Position numbers and translations under genes: made by a program. The notes beneath the pieces are model-generated. The model worked only from the letters and a program-made list of their open reading frames with translations, had not been told where the DNA came from and ran no database searches. Shown piece after piece: positions 1 through 9,300 of a DNA stretch of 64,000 bases. Within the stretch, counting starts at the first letter, position 1. Each line of letters opens with the position of its first letter. Origin of the DNA: Variovorax gracilis (GTDB lineage Bacteria > Pseudomonadota > Gammaproteobacteria > Burkholderiales > Burkholderiaceae_C); contig NZ_JASZYF010000008.1 of the NCBI RefSeq assembly GCF_030317115.1, positions 62,001 to 126,000 on the forward strand. The letters run 5' to 3'.

Positions 1-208
1 TCACGATCTGCGAGCCCTTTTGCTGCTCGAAAGCCTGCAGCTTGGCTTCGAGCGCCTCGCGCTGCGCCGCGCTCAGCGTGCCCGTCTGGTCGATGACCCG
101 CGCGTTCAGCGCCGGAATCGGCAGCAGCCCCTGCGCATGCGCAGCGAAAAGCGCGCACGCCAGCAACAGGAAGGCCGTCAACGCGTGCCGGATGCGGACA
201 GCCGTCAT
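1..208 (-). CDS. TPM-domain (YgcG-like) exported protein, N-terminal part
   Basis: The gene runs off the left edge, so only about 69 N-terminal residues are visible. They show a signal peptide (hydrophobic stretch ending near AHAQG), then ARVIDQTGTLSAAQ followed by a helix rich in Ala, Glu and Gln. That is the usual opening of a TPM domain, found in YgcG-type proteins. The ATG lies 15 bases after the lemA stop. LemA and TPM proteins are commonly neighbours, so the two are probably co-transcribed. The domain has been linked to membrane-associated roles and phosphatase activity in some families; the function here is not known. Whether a C-terminal membrane or Gly-rich tail follows cannot be seen. 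Confidence 0.82.
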   Translation of the reverse strand, partial: MTAVRIRHALTAFLLLACALFAAHAQGLLPIPALNARVIDQTGTLSAAQREALEAKLQAFEQQKGSQIV

Positions 209-223
209 GGTGCGTCGCCGCGT

Positions 224-820
224 CTACTTCTTCGGCGCGCTGAAATCGACCGACGGTGGCGTCGAGATCTGGGCTTCGTTCTGCACCGTGAAGTTGGGCT
301 TGGGGTCGTAGCTGAAGACCTTGGCCGTCAGGTTGGTCGGAAAGCTTCGCGCGAGCACGTTGTATTCCTGGACGGTCTGGATGTAGCGGTTGCGCGCCAC
401 GGTGATGCGGTTCTCGGTGCCTTCCAGCGTCACGCGCAGGTCGCGGAACGCCTGGTTGGCCTTGAGGTTGGGGTACTGTTCCGCCACGACCATCAGCCGC
501 GACAGGGCGCCCGACAGTTCACCCTGCGCCTGTTGGAACTTGTTGAAGGCCTCGGGGTTGTTGAGCGTCTCGGGCGTCACCTGGATCGATGTGGCCTTGG
601 CGCGCGCCTCGATCACCTTGGTGAGCGTTTCCTGCTCGAAATTGGCTTCGCCCTTGACCGTGGCGACGATGTTCGGCACCAGGTCGGCGCGGCGCTGGTA
701 CTGGTTGAGCACTTCGCTCCACGCCGACTTGCTCGCCTCGTCGAGGCGCTGGAAATCGTTGTATCCGCAGCCCGCCAGCGACAGCGCTGCGAGGATGATC
801 AGTAGCCAGCGTTTCACCAT
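224..820 (-). CDS. lemA: LemA family lipoprotein
   Basis: The product is 198 residues. It opens MVKRWLLIILAALSLAGCGY, a lipoprotein signal with lipobox LAGC. The rest is the helical LemA domain, including the characteristic LVPNIVATVKG segment and the ENRITVARNRYI segment near residue 140. LemA proteins are membrane-tethered, with the bulk outside the cytoplasm; no biochemical role is established. The start at 820 was chosen because it gives the lipobox directly at the N terminus and has a plausible upstream site. The next gene downstream on the same strand encodes a TPM-domain protein, the usual partner. Confidence 0.93.
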   Translation of the reverse strand: MVKRWLLIILAALSLAGCGYNDFQRLDEASKSAWSEVLNQYQRRADLVPNIVATVKGEANFEQETLTKVIEARAKATSIQVTPETLNNPEAFNKFQQAQGELSGALSRLMVVAEQYPNLKANQAFRDLRVTLEGTENRITVARNRYIQTVQEYNVLARSFPTNLTAKVFSYDPKPNFTVQNEAQISTPPSVDFSAPKK

Positions 821-865
821 GGGGGTGCTCCCTTGTTGCGAAGTTCGCGAAGGTAGCATAGATGG

Positions 866-1639
866 ATGGTGGTCGACCCACTTCAAGTCCTGCAGGCCGC
901 GAACCGCCGGTCCGCGCCCAGCCTTGCGTCCGGCGATCCGGCTGGCACCCTGTTGATCGCCGGCGCGACGGGTGCGCTCGGCCATGAACTGGTGCGGCGC
1001 CTGGCCGGCAGGCATCGCTTCGACCACACCCACGTGCTGGCCCGCGAGCCGATTCGCGACGGGCTGCCGGGCGTAGAAACCGTGCTCGCTCCGAACGGCC
1101 CGATCGCGCAATGGCCGCTGTTGAAGGCCGACACCGCGCTGGTCCTGTTCGAGCCGCCGCGCCTCTACTACGACCGCGAGCGCGCGCTGTGGACACCGGA
1201 GCCCGCGCAACTGCCGGCGCTCGCCGCCTGGCTGCGCGCATGCGGCGTGCAAACCCTGGCCGTCGTGCAGCCCCATGCGCAAGGACGGTTGCCGGAGGCG
1301 CTGAAGCGCGGCCTCGCCAGCCTCGACGAGCAGGCCGTCGTGGCGCTCGGCTTCGAACGCGTGATCCTCGTGCGTTCGGCACAGAAGCCGGCGAAGGAGC
1401 GCTTTGCGAATCCCGCCGAGCGGCTCGCCGCGTGGATGCTGTCCATTACCCGATTCATGGTGCCGGCGAGCGAACAACCGGTGCGTGCGTCCAAGGTGGC
1501 CGAACTGGTCGACGTGGCCTTGCGCATCGCGCCGCCCGGCGTGCACGTGGCCGCGCCCGAGCTGGTCTGGCAGGCGGCGCAGGGCGAGTTGCGCGCCGTC
1601 GTGCAGGGCTGGGTGGCGCCTTCCTTGCCGCATTCATGA
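866..1639 (+). CDS. NAD(P)-binding Rossmann-fold protein (atypical SDR/NmrA-like)
   Basis: The product is 257 residues. Near residue 30 it has LLIAGATGALGHELVRRL, a glycine-rich dinucleotide-binding loop (GATGALG) typical of atypical short-chain dehydrogenases of the NmrA/YbjT kind. I see no classical YxxxK catalytic pair in the expected place, so it may bind nucleotide without being a typical dehydrogenase. The mid-region carries QTLAVVQPHAQGRLPEALK and the C-terminal part is helical. The substrate is unknown. It is divergent from lemA, with 45 bases between the starts, so the two may share a promoter region. A second ATG four bases upstream is out of frame. Confidence 0.75.
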   Translation: MVVDPLQVLQAANRRSAPSLASGDPAGTLLIAGATGALGHELVRRLAGRHRFDHTHVLAREPIRDGLPGVETVLAPNGPIAQWPLLKADTALVLFEPPRLYYDRERALWTPEPAQLPALAAWLRACGVQTLAVVQPHAQGRLPEALKRGLASLDEQAVVALGFERVILVRSAQKPAKERFANPAERLAAWMLSITRFMVPASEQPVRASKVAELVDVALRIAPPGVHVAAPELVWQAAQGELRAVVQGWVAPSLPHS

Positions 1640-1715
1640 TGCGAAACGGCGCTACCCCGCGTCACCTCGGATTTCTCGGCCCGATGCAAAATCGCCGCTT
1701 CCCGACCGCATCACC

Positions 1716-2168
1716 ATGTCCACCAAGACCAAACTCCGCGCCGCCACCGTCGGCGGCACCGCCGACGACATCGAAGCGGCCTTCTACGAGGCCCTGCAAC
1801 GTGGCGACGTCGATTCGCTGATGGGCTGCTGGGCCGACGAGGAAGAGATCTTCTGCGTACACCCCGGCGGCCCGCGCCTCGTGGGCGCCGATGCGATCCG
1901 CGCCGCGTTCGAGCACATGTTCGGCAATGGCGCCATCCATGCGACGCCGGCGCGCGTGCGCAAGGTCGAATCGCTGGCGAGCGCAGTGCACAACGTGCTG
2001 GAGCGCATCGAGGTGCTGACCGCCGAAGGGCCGCGCCATGCCTTCGTGCTGGCCACCAACGTCTATCACAAGACCCCGCAAGGCTGGCGCATGGTCGCCC
2101 ACCATGCCAGCCCGGGCAGCGCCCAGGATCCCGGGGACACGGGCGATGCCCCTCAGACGATTCATTGA
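1716..2168 (+). CDS. SnoaL/NTF2-like (ketosteroid isomerase-type) protein
   Basis: The product is 150 residues and covers one NTF2-like alpha+beta barrel. The DIEAAFYEALQRGDVDSLM start, the EEIFCVHPGGPRLVG strand and the C-terminal HKTPQGWRMVAHHAS strand are typical of SnoaL-like proteins of the calcium/calmodulin-kinase association type. Family members act as small isomerases, hydratases or ligand-binding domains; nothing here fixes a substrate. It follows the Rossmann protein by 76 bases on the same strand. The last 13 residues (DPGDTGDAPQTIH) look like an unstructured tail. An intergenic repeat copy begins a few bases after the stop. Confidence 0.8.
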   Translation: MSTKTKLRAATVGGTADDIEAAFYEALQRGDVDSLMGCWADEEEIFCVHPGGPRLVGADAIRAAFEHMFGNGAIHATPARVRKVESLASAVHNVLERIEVLTAEGPRHAFVLATNVYHKTPQGWRMVAHHASPGSAQDPGDTGDAPQTIH

Positions 2169-2175
2169 TGAAGGC

Positions 2176-2266
2176 TCTCCCCCAGGCTTGCCCACTCCGT
2201 GTGGCCGCCCACCCCCTCTCCGGGGGCAACCCCTGCGGCCCGGCAAAGCCGGTTCCGCGAGGTTTC
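2176..2266 (-). repeat. Intergenic G+C-rich repeat, inverted copy 1
   Basis: About 90 bases, from cccccaggcttgcccac to ggttccgcgaggtttc. Read on the other strand it matches the copies at 3318-3571, 21120-21212, 22400-22492 and (inverted) 55431-55521. It contains two short self-complementary blocks, a CCGGC/GCCGG hairpin and a CCCCC/GGGGG block. It lies between two genes read on the + strand. Confidence 0.85.
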
Positions 2267-2327
2267 ACGCATCGTGTGCGCCGGTTTCAGGCGCTGCGCG
2301 TTGTGGCTTTCGGGATGGACGACTGAG

Positions 2328-3305
2328 ATGGACTATGTTGCGCCCCGCTGGTTGCCTGGAGGCAACCTGCAGACCATCTGGCCCGCGCTGTACGCGCGGC
2401 GGGTTCATGCGCCTCTGCCCGATTACCGCCGCGAGCGCTGGACCACGCCGGACGGTGATTTCATCGACGTCGACTTTCTCGAAGGCACTGCGCCGCGGCC
2501 GAGGCCGTTGCTTGTGGTGTTCCACGGCCTGGAAGGTTCGTCGCGCAGCCACTATGCCGAAGCCTTTGCCGCCTTCGCGATGGAGCGGGGCTGGGATTAC
2601 GCCGTGCCGCATTTTCGCGGCTGCAGCGGCGAGCTGAACCTCGCGCCGCGCGCCTACCACTCGGGCGATTTCGAGGAGATCGGCTGGATCCTCGAGAGGC
2701 TGCGCACGCGACAGGATCAGAACGGTGGCGGATCGATCATGGCGGCCGGCGTCTCGCTCGGCGGCAATGCGCTGATGCGCTGGACGGAGGAAGCGGGCGG
2801 CGAGGCGTCGAAGCTGGTCAGTGCCGTCGCGTCGATCTCGGCGCCGCTCGATCTCGCGGCGGGAGGCGCGGCCATCGGACGAGGTTTCAACCGCCTGGTC
2901 TACACGCGCATGTTCCTGTCGACCATGAAGCCCAAGGCGCTGGCGAAGCTGGCGCAGCATCCGGGCCTCTTCGACCGCGACACGCTCATGGCGGCCCGGA
3001 ACCTGTACGACTTCGACAACGTCTTCACCGCGCCGCTGCACGGCTTTCGCGACACGGACGACTATTGGGCACGGGGCTCGGCCAAGCCGCACCTGCACGC
3101 CATCCGCGTCCCCGCGCTGGTGGTGAACGCCGCCAACGATCCCTTCGTGCCGGCCAGCAGCCTGCCGCGCGCCGGAGAGGTCGGAAGCTACGTCACGCTA
3201 TGGCAGCCCGCGCACGGCGGCCACGTCGGTTTCCCGCTCGGCCTGCCGCCCGGCCACGTTCGCGGCATGCCCGAACGCGTAGTCGACTGGTTGGCCGGTC
3301 GCTGA
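2328..3305 (+). CDS. YheT-type alpha/beta hydrolase
   Basis: The product is 325 residues. It begins MDYVAPRWLPGGNLQTIWPALY, the hallmark of the YheT/ABHD (AB-hydrolase_4) family. The nucleophile elbow is GVSLGGN near residue 140, the acid is in NAANDPFVP and the histidine is in HGGHVGFP near residue 300, so the catalytic triad looks complete. The family contains esterases acting on hydrophobic acyl substrates; the bacterial substrate is uncertain. The ATG at 2328 gives the family N terminus; upstream in-frame sequence is repeat-derived and was excluded. A tandem repeat array follows the stop. Confidence 0.88.
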   Translation: MDYVAPRWLPGGNLQTIWPALYARRVHAPLPDYRRERWTTPDGDFIDVDFLEGTAPRPRPLLVVFHGLEGSSRSHYAEAFAAFAMERGWDYAVPHFRGCSGELNLAPRAYHSGDFEEIGWILERLRTRQDQNGGGSIMAAGVSLGGNALMRWTEEAGGEASKLVSAVASISAPLDLAAGGAAIGRGFNRLVYTRMFLSTMKPKALAKLAQHPGLFDRDTLMAARNLYDFDNVFTAPLHGFRDTDDYWARGSAKPHLHAIRVPALVVNAANDPFVPASSLPRAGEVGSYVTLWQPAHGGHVGFPLGLPPGHVRGMPERVVDWLAGR

Positions 3306-3317
3306 ACCGACTCATCC

Positions 3318-3571
3318 GAAACACCGGAAGCGGCTCCGCCGTACCGCCGGTGTTGCCCCCGGCAGAGAGTGGGGCGAGTGCAGAAACACCGCGGAACCGG
3401 CTCCGCCGGGCCGCCGGTGTTGCCCCCGGTAGGGGGTAGGCGGCTACACGCAGTGAGCAAGCCTGGGGGCGAGTCCAGAAACACCGCGGAACCGGCTCCG
3501 CCGGGCCGCCGGTGTTGCCCCCGGCAGGGGGTAGGCGAAGCGACACGCAGTGCGCGAAGCCTGGGGGGGAG
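3318..3571 (+). repeat. Tandem array of three intergenic repeat copies
   Basis: Three direct copies lie head to tail. The first is truncated (about 3318-3380); two full copies follow (about 3382-3474 and 3475-3571). Each full unit runs from gaaacaccgcggaaccgg to aagcctgggggcgag. Copies two and three are nearly identical over their first 65 bases and differ most around ggctacacgcagtgagc versus gaagcgacacgcagtgcgc. Those two tail variants recur at 21120-21212 and 22400-22492. The array fills the gap between two + strand genes. Confidence 0.9.
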
Positions 3572-3583
3572 CAAAATGCCCTG

Positions 3584-4129
3584 ATGGACGACATCGTCAA
3601 ACAGGCACTGGCCAAGTGGCCCAACGTTCCGCATTGCTACGGTTGGCTCGGGCTCGACGCGCGCGGCAACTGGTACTTGCGCGACGACCGCACGCAGGCC
3701 ACCGGGCCGTTTCCCGTCGCCAAGGGCTCGCTGCTGCAGCATGAAAAGCTGATCGACTTCATCCAGCGCAACTACGAGCACGACGATCAGGGCCAGTGGT
3801 TCTTCCAGAACGGCCCGCAGCGCGTGTACGTCGAGCTTGAGGCCGCGCCCTGGATCTGGCGTGTGGGCGACGATTTTTCAGTCATGTCCCATTCGGGCCT
3901 GCCGGTCGAGCCGTCCGCCTGCCTGCTCGACGAGGAGGGCAGGCTCTATCTGGTCGCACCCCTGGGCTTGGGCCTGGTGCATACGCTGGACATGGGCATC
4001 GCCGCCGAGGCCGTGGAGCAGGGACGCTGGGTGCCGGAAAACGTCCGCACCCATGATTTGCCCGCGCGCTTCGGTCATGTGATGAGCCCGGCCGCGAGCC
4101 AACCCGTCAAGCCTGCCGCGCCGCACTGA
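3584..4129 (+). CDS. Conserved hypothetical protein (DUF, possibly DUF2946-type)
   Basis: The product is 181 residues, soluble, with no signal peptide or membrane segment. It opens MDDIVKQALAKWPNVPHCYGWLGLDARGNWYLRDD, a sequence style I know from betaproteobacterial proteins of unknown function. It is rich in aromatic residues (WYLRDD, QWFFQN, PWIWRVGDD), suggesting a compact beta-rich fold. The C-terminal third includes GLGLVHTLDMGIAAEAVEQG. I cannot assign a role. The start follows directly after the tandem repeat array, so the array supplies its 5' region. A hairpin terminator follows 18 bases after the stop. Confidence 0.75.
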   Translation: MDDIVKQALAKWPNVPHCYGWLGLDARGNWYLRDDRTQATGPFPVAKGSLLQHEKLIDFIQRNYEHDDQGQWFFQNGPQRVYVELEAAPWIWRVGDDFSVMSHSGLPVEPSACLLDEEGRLYLVAPLGLGLVHTLDMGIAAEAVEQGRWVPENVRTHDLPARFGHVMSPAASQPVKPAAPH

Positions 4130-4147
4130 ACGAACGACGCAATGAAG

Positions 4148-4170
4148 AAAGCCCGCAGGTCGCGGGCTTT
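4148..4170. terminator. Bidirectional rho-independent terminator
   Basis: A perfect 9-base stem, aaagcccgc (4148-4156) with gcgggcttt (4162-4170), has a 5-base loop and A/T ends on both sides. It lies between two convergent genes ending at 4129 (+) and 4195 (-), so it can serve both. Confidence 0.85.
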
Positions 4171-4194
4171 GTCTCGTGTGGAAGGCGGGGCTTC

Positions 4195-4860
4195 CTACTT
4201 TGCGCTCGCCTCTGCGGCAGGTGCAGGCGCGGCAACGGGTGCCGCTGCTGCCGGTGCCGCTGCGGGTGCAGCCGCTGCATCGGCAGGTGCCGCCGCCGCC
4301 GCATCGCCCGCCGCAGGACGCTCGGGCACGGGGAACTTGGCGCCGCCTGCATTGGCCAGGTAGACCACCGCGCGGCCAATTTCCAGGTCGTCGAAGTCGC
4401 CGCCACCTTGGGCAGGCATCGCGCCCTTGCCTTTGAGCGCATGCTCGAGCAGCGTGGCGAAGCCCTGGCCGATGCGGGGGGCCCAGGCCGCAGCGTCGTT
4501 CAGGTGAGGCGCGCCGGGAATGCCCGGGCTGCCGTGGCAAGCCACGCACTGGGCCTTGAACACGGTTTCGCCGGTGGCGAGGGGACGGTTGGCATCGCGG
4601 ATCTCGATGGAGCCCACCTTCTTGAGGCGCTCCGCGATTTCGCGATCGCGGTTTTCCTTCGAGACACCATAGAGCGACATGCTGTCACCCTCGGCCGAAC
4701 CCGAGGGATGGGTGCCCGAGACCACGTACGAAACGAGTCCCGCAATGATCAGGATGGGCGCAATGAAGGAGAAAAATACCGCCAGCAGCAGTTGCTTCGG
4801 GTTCTTGATCGGGCCGGTGTGGGCTTCTTCTGTCGCCTGGTAGTGCGGTTCGCTGCTCAT
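4195..4860 (-). CDS. Membrane-anchored c5-type cytochrome c
   Basis: The product is 221 residues. A single uncleaved N-terminal membrane helix (QLLLAVFFSFIAPILIIAG, residues about 24-48) anchors it. The c-type heme site CVACHG comes near residue 110 and the axial Met is in KGAMPAQGGGDFDD. This is the layout of short class I cytochromes of the CycC/c5 type, which carry electrons near terminal oxidases. The last 45 residues are an Ala/Pro-rich low-complexity tail, probably a flexible periplasmic linker. It is transcribed away from the efflux operon's tail but on the same strand, 79 bases downstream; no link to efflux is implied. Confidence 0.88.
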   Translation of the reverse strand: MSSEPHYQATEEAHTGPIKNPKQLLLAVFFSFIAPILIIAGLVSYVVSGTHPSGSAEGDSMSLYGVSKENRDREIAERLKKVGSIEIRDANRPLATGETVFKAQCVACHGSPGIPGAPHLNDAAAWAPRIGQGFATLLEHALKGKGAMPAQGGGDFDDLEIGRAVVYLANAGGAKFPVPERPAAGDAAAAAPADAAAAPAAAPAAAAPVAAPAPAAEASAK

Positions 4861-4939
4861 TGCGTCCTCGGTATCGGGGGCTTTTTTCGGATCAACCGGC
4901 GATTATAGAGAGGCGTCCTGGGCGCCCCTCTTTCACACA

Positions 4940-6343
4940 TCAATGTGTGGCCCAGCCGCCACCCAGCGTCTTGTACAGCGTCACCTGGTTCTGCAGCAGC
5001 GATTGCCGCGTCTGCGCCGTCGCGAGCTGCGACGTATAGAGCGAGCGCTGGGCGTCCAGCAGGTCGAGCCCGCTGGCAATGCCATTGCGGTAGCGCATGT
5101 CGGACAGCTTGAAGCGCACCTCCTCGGCGTTCGTCTGCGCCACGAGGGCGCGCAACTGATCGTCGAAGGTGGCGCGGCCCGCGAGCGCATCGGCGACTTC
5201 GCGGAATGCCGTCTGGATGCTCTTCTCGTACTGCGCCACCGCGATCTCGCGTCCCGCGCGGGCCGAATCCAGAGTGGCCTGGTTGGCGCCGGCATTGAAG
5301 ATCGGCAAGGTGATCTGCGGCGCGAACGCCCAGGCCTTCGACCCGCTCTTGAAGAGCCCCGAGAACTCGGAGCTTGCCGTGCCGACCGACGATGTCAGCG
5401 TCACGCGCGGGAAGAAGTTCGCACGCGCCGCGCCGATATCGGCATTGGCTGCGATCAGCTGTTGCTCCGCAGCGCGGATGTCGGGGCGCTCACCCAGCAG
5501 ATCGGACGGTAGCCCGGCCGGCAGCTCCTGCATGGGCGCCAGGGCCTTGAGCCCCTCCTTGCTGCCCTGGGTCGCTTCGGGCGGCACCGGCGCGCCGATG
5601 AGCTGCGCGAGGGCGTTCTCGTTCTGCATGCGTACGCGCTGCTGCTGCGCATAGGCAGCGCGCGCGGTTTCGGCCTGCGATTCCGCGAACCGGAAGTCGA
5701 TCTCCGACGAGACGCCGTTGTCGAAGCGCAGCTTCGTGAGCTTGAGCGACTCGTCCCGCGTCACCATCGTCTGGCGTGTGATCTCCAGCACTTCGTCATC
5801 ACCCAGCACCGCGAGCCATCCGTTGGCCACGGAGGCGATCAGGCTGATCTGCGTCGCCTTGCGCGCTTCCTCGGTGGCGAGGTACTGCGCGAGTGCGGAA
5901 TCCTTCAGGCTCGCGATGCGGCCGAAGAAGTCGATTTCCCACGCCGTGAAGCCCAGCCCGACCGAGTAGCTTTCAGAGATGCCAGTACCCAACAGCGAAG
6001 GCCGCTGCCGGGTGCCGCTTGCACTCGCGTTCACCGCCGGGAACAAGGCCGAGCGCGTGATCTGGAACTGCGCGCGCGCCTGCTCGATGTTGAGCACCGC
6101 GACTCGCAGGTCGCGGTTGTTGGCGAGCGCCAGTTCGATCAGCTTCTGAAGCCGCGGGTCCGTGAAGTAGTCCTGCCAGGCGATCGTCGCAGCCAACGGC
6201 TGCCCCGCACTCGAAGGCTCCGCATTCGGAAACGTCGCCGGCACCGGTGCCGCTGGCCGCTCGTACTTCGGGATGAGCGAACAGCCGCTCATCAGCAGGG
6301 CCGCGCCCAGCGCAGCGAGGCTATGGGTGTACTTAGTTTTCAT
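4940..6343 (-). CDS. Outer-membrane efflux lipoprotein, NodT/OprM family
   Basis: The product is 467 residues, standard for the family. It has a lipoprotein signal (LLMSGCSL, Cys21) followed by PKYERPAAPVPATF. Two related halves then follow, typical of TolC-like channel proteins; LGERPDIRAAEQQLIAANADIGAARANFFP marks the second. It forms the outer-membrane duct of the tripartite pump encoded with the two upstream genes. The ATG lies inside the end of the permease gene, an 11-base overlap, so translation is likely coupled. Related proteins are OprM, TtgC and AdeK; the exact pump identity cannot be fixed from sequence alone. Confidence 0.93.
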   Translation of the reverse strand: MKTKYTHSLAALGAALLMSGCSLIPKYERPAAPVPATFPNAEPSSAGQPLAATIAWQDYFTDPRLQKLIELALANNRDLRVAVLNIEQARAQFQITRSALFPAVNASASGTRQRPSLLGTGISESYSVGLGFTAWEIDFFGRIASLKDSALAQYLATEEARKATQISLIASVANGWLAVLGDDEVLEITRQTMVTRDESLKLTKLRFDNGVSSEIDFRFAESQAETARAAYAQQQRVRMQNENALAQLIGAPVPPEATQGSKEGLKALAPMQELPAGLPSDLLGERPDIRAAEQQLIAANADIGAARANFFPRVTLTSSVGTASSEFSGLFKSGSKAWAFAPQITLPIFNAGANQATLDSARAGREIAVAQYEKSIQTAFREVADALAGRATFDDQLRALVAQTNAEEVRFKLSDMRYRNGIASGLDLLDAQRSLYTSQLATAQTRQSLLQNQVTLYKTLGGGWATH

Positions 6344-9300
6344 GAGATTCCTCGATGCCAGCCGCCTGCGCATGGCGCTTGTCGGCCTCGTGCTGGCGCT
6401 CGCTGCCCTTGAACAGGCTGCGCACGACCACGAAAAACACCGGCACAAAAATCACCGCGAGCGCGGTACCGGTCAACATGCCGCCCAGCACGCCGGTGCC
6501 GATCGCGCGCTGGCTCGCCGAGCCCGCGCCCGTCGCCAGCACCAGCGGCAGCACGCCGAGGCCGAATGCGAGCGAGGTCATCACGATCGGCCGGAACCGC
6601 AGGTGCGCCGCGGCCAATGCAGACTCGATCACGCCCTTGCCCTGCGCCTGCAGGTCCTTGGCGAACTCGATGATCAGAATCGCGTTCTTCGCCGAGAGGC
6701 CGATGATCGTGATCAGGCCCACCTGGAAGTACACGTCGTTCGCCAGCGAGCGGAACATCGTCGCCAGCAGCACGCCCAGCACGCCCAGCGGCACCACCAG
6801 AATCACCGCCAGCGGAATCGTCCAGCTCTCATACAGCGCGGCCAGGCACAGGAACACCGCCAGGATCGCGAAGCCGTACAGGATGATGGCCTGCGAGCCC
6901 GCGAGCTTTTCTTCACGCGACTGGCCGGTCCACTCATAGCCGAAGCCCGGGGGCAGCTGCGCGGCGAGCTTTTCCATTTCGGCCATCGCGGCGCCCGAGC
7001 TGTAGCCCGGTGCCGCCGAGCCGGAGATGCGGATCGCCGGGTAGCCGTTGTAGCGCACCGTCTGCTGCGCGCCCGTGACCCAGCGCGTCGTCGCAAAGGC
7101 CGACAGCGGCACGGGCAGGCCCTTGCTGTTGCTGGCGTTGAGCTTGAGCAGATCCTCGGGTTGCATCCGTGCCGGCGCATCGGCCTGCACCACCACCCGC
7201 TGCAGACGACCCCGGTTGGGGAAGTCGTTCACGTAGGTCGAGCCGAGCGCGGTCGACAGCGTCGTGTTGATCGCATCGAAGGTCACGCCCAGCGCGTTCG
7301 CCTTGTCGCGGTCGATGTCGATCTGAAGCTGCGGTGCGTCTTCGAGACCGTCCGGCCGCACCTGCGTCAGCAGTGGGCTCTTGCTCGCCATGCCCAGCAA
7401 CTGGTTGCGCGCGTTCACCAGCGCCTCGTGGCCCGCGCCAGCGCGGTCCTGCAGGCGGAAGGTGAAGCCGCTCGCGTTGCCCAGTTCAGGAATGGGCGGC
7501 GGGCTCAGCGGATAGATGAAGGCATCGCGCACGCTGGAGAGCGCGCCGAAGGCCCGACCCGCAAGCGCATCGGCCGACTGGCTGTGCTCGTGGCGCTTGT
7601 CCCAGTCCTTGAGCGTCACGAAGGCGAGACCCGCGTTCTGGCCCTGGCCCGAGAAGCTGAAGCCCAGCACGCCGACCATGCTCTGCACTTCAGGCTGCTT
7701 GAGGATGTAGGCCTCGACATCCTTGATCACCGACAGCATGCGCTCCTGCGTCGCACCCGGCGGCAGTTGCACGTTGATGATGATGTTGCCCTGGTCTTCC
7801 TGCGGCAGGAAGGAGGTCGGCAGCTGGCGGTAAACCACCACCACCGCGCCGATGATCGCCGCGTAGATCACGAGGTAGCGTGCCGCACGCTTCAGGATGC
7901 GCGCCACGATGCTCTCGTAGCCCTTGGCCGTGCGCGAGAAACCGCGATTGAACCAGCCGAAGAAGCCCTTCTTCTCGTGGTGATGCCCGGCTTCCACCGG
8001 CTTCAGCAAGGTCGCGCACAGCGCCGGCGTGAGCGACAGCGCCATGAAGGCCGAGAAGCCGATCGACGCCACCATCACCGCCGAGAACTGGCGATAGATG
8101 TTGCCAGTCGAACCCGCGAAGAAAGCCAGCGGCACGAACACCGAGATCAGCACCACCGTCACGCCGATGATGGCGCCCGAGATCTGCCGCATCGCCTTGC
8201 GCGTGGCTTCGAGCGGGGAGAGACCTTCCTCGCTCATGATGCGCTCGACGTTCTCGACCACCACGATCGCATCGTCCACCACGATACCGATCACCAGCAC
8301 CATGCCGAACATCGTCAGCACGTTGATCGAGAAGCCCAGCGCGAGCAGCGTCGCGAAAGTGCCCAGCAGCGCGATCGGCACGACGATGGTCGGGATGATC
8401 GTGTAGCGCCAGTTCTGCAGGAACAGGAACATCACCAGGAACACCAGCGCCACCGCCTCGAACAGCGTCTTGACCACTTCGGTGATCGAGATGCTCACGA
8501 AGCGCGAGCTGTCGTAGGGGATGGTCCACTTCACACCTTCGGGGAAGAAGCGCGAGAGCTCGTCCATCTTGGCGCGGATGGCCTTGGCCGAAGCCAGCGC
8601 ATTGCCGCTTGGCGCGAGCTGGACGCCGATACCGACGGCCGGCTCGCCGTTCAGGCGCGCCGAGGTCGAATAGGCCTGGCCGCCCAGCTCAATGCGTGCG
8701 ACGTCGCGCAGCCGCACGGCCGAGCCGTCGGTGTTGGCGCGCAGCACGATGTTGCCGAACTGCTCGGCCGTCGTGAGCTGGCCGTTGACCACCACCGTGG
8801 CGGCGATCGCCTGGCCCGGTACGTTGGGCAGGTCGCCGATGATGCCGGAGGACACCTGCGCGTTCTGCGCCCGGATCGCCGCGTTCACGTCGGCCGGCGA
8901 CAGGTTGAAGCCCTGCAGCTTGGCCGGTTCGATCCAGATGCGCATGGAGCGCTCGGTGCCGAACAGCTGCGCCTGGCCGATGCCGGCGACCCGCTGAAGT
9001 TCAGGCACGACGTTGCGCGAGGCGTAGTCGCCCAGCGCGATCGGATCGTAGGCCGGGTTGTCGGAGGACAGGATCGTGAACAACAGGAAGTTGTTGCGCG
9101 ACTTGTCCACGCGCACCCCCTGCTGCGTCACTGCCGCCGGCAGGCGCGGCGTGGCGCGCGACAGGCGGTTCTGCACGTCGACCTGCGCGAGGTCGGGATC
9201 GGTGCCCGTCTGGAAACTGATCGTGATCGTGCCGGTGCCGTCCGCCTGCGCGACCGACTCCATATAGATAAGGCCCGGCGAGCCGTTCATCTCGCGCTCG

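Noticed and set aside
4872..4935. Hairpin-like agaggcg/cgcccctct near the cytochrome promoter
   Set aside because: The stem is interrupted and the T-run faces the wrong way for the neighbouring genes.
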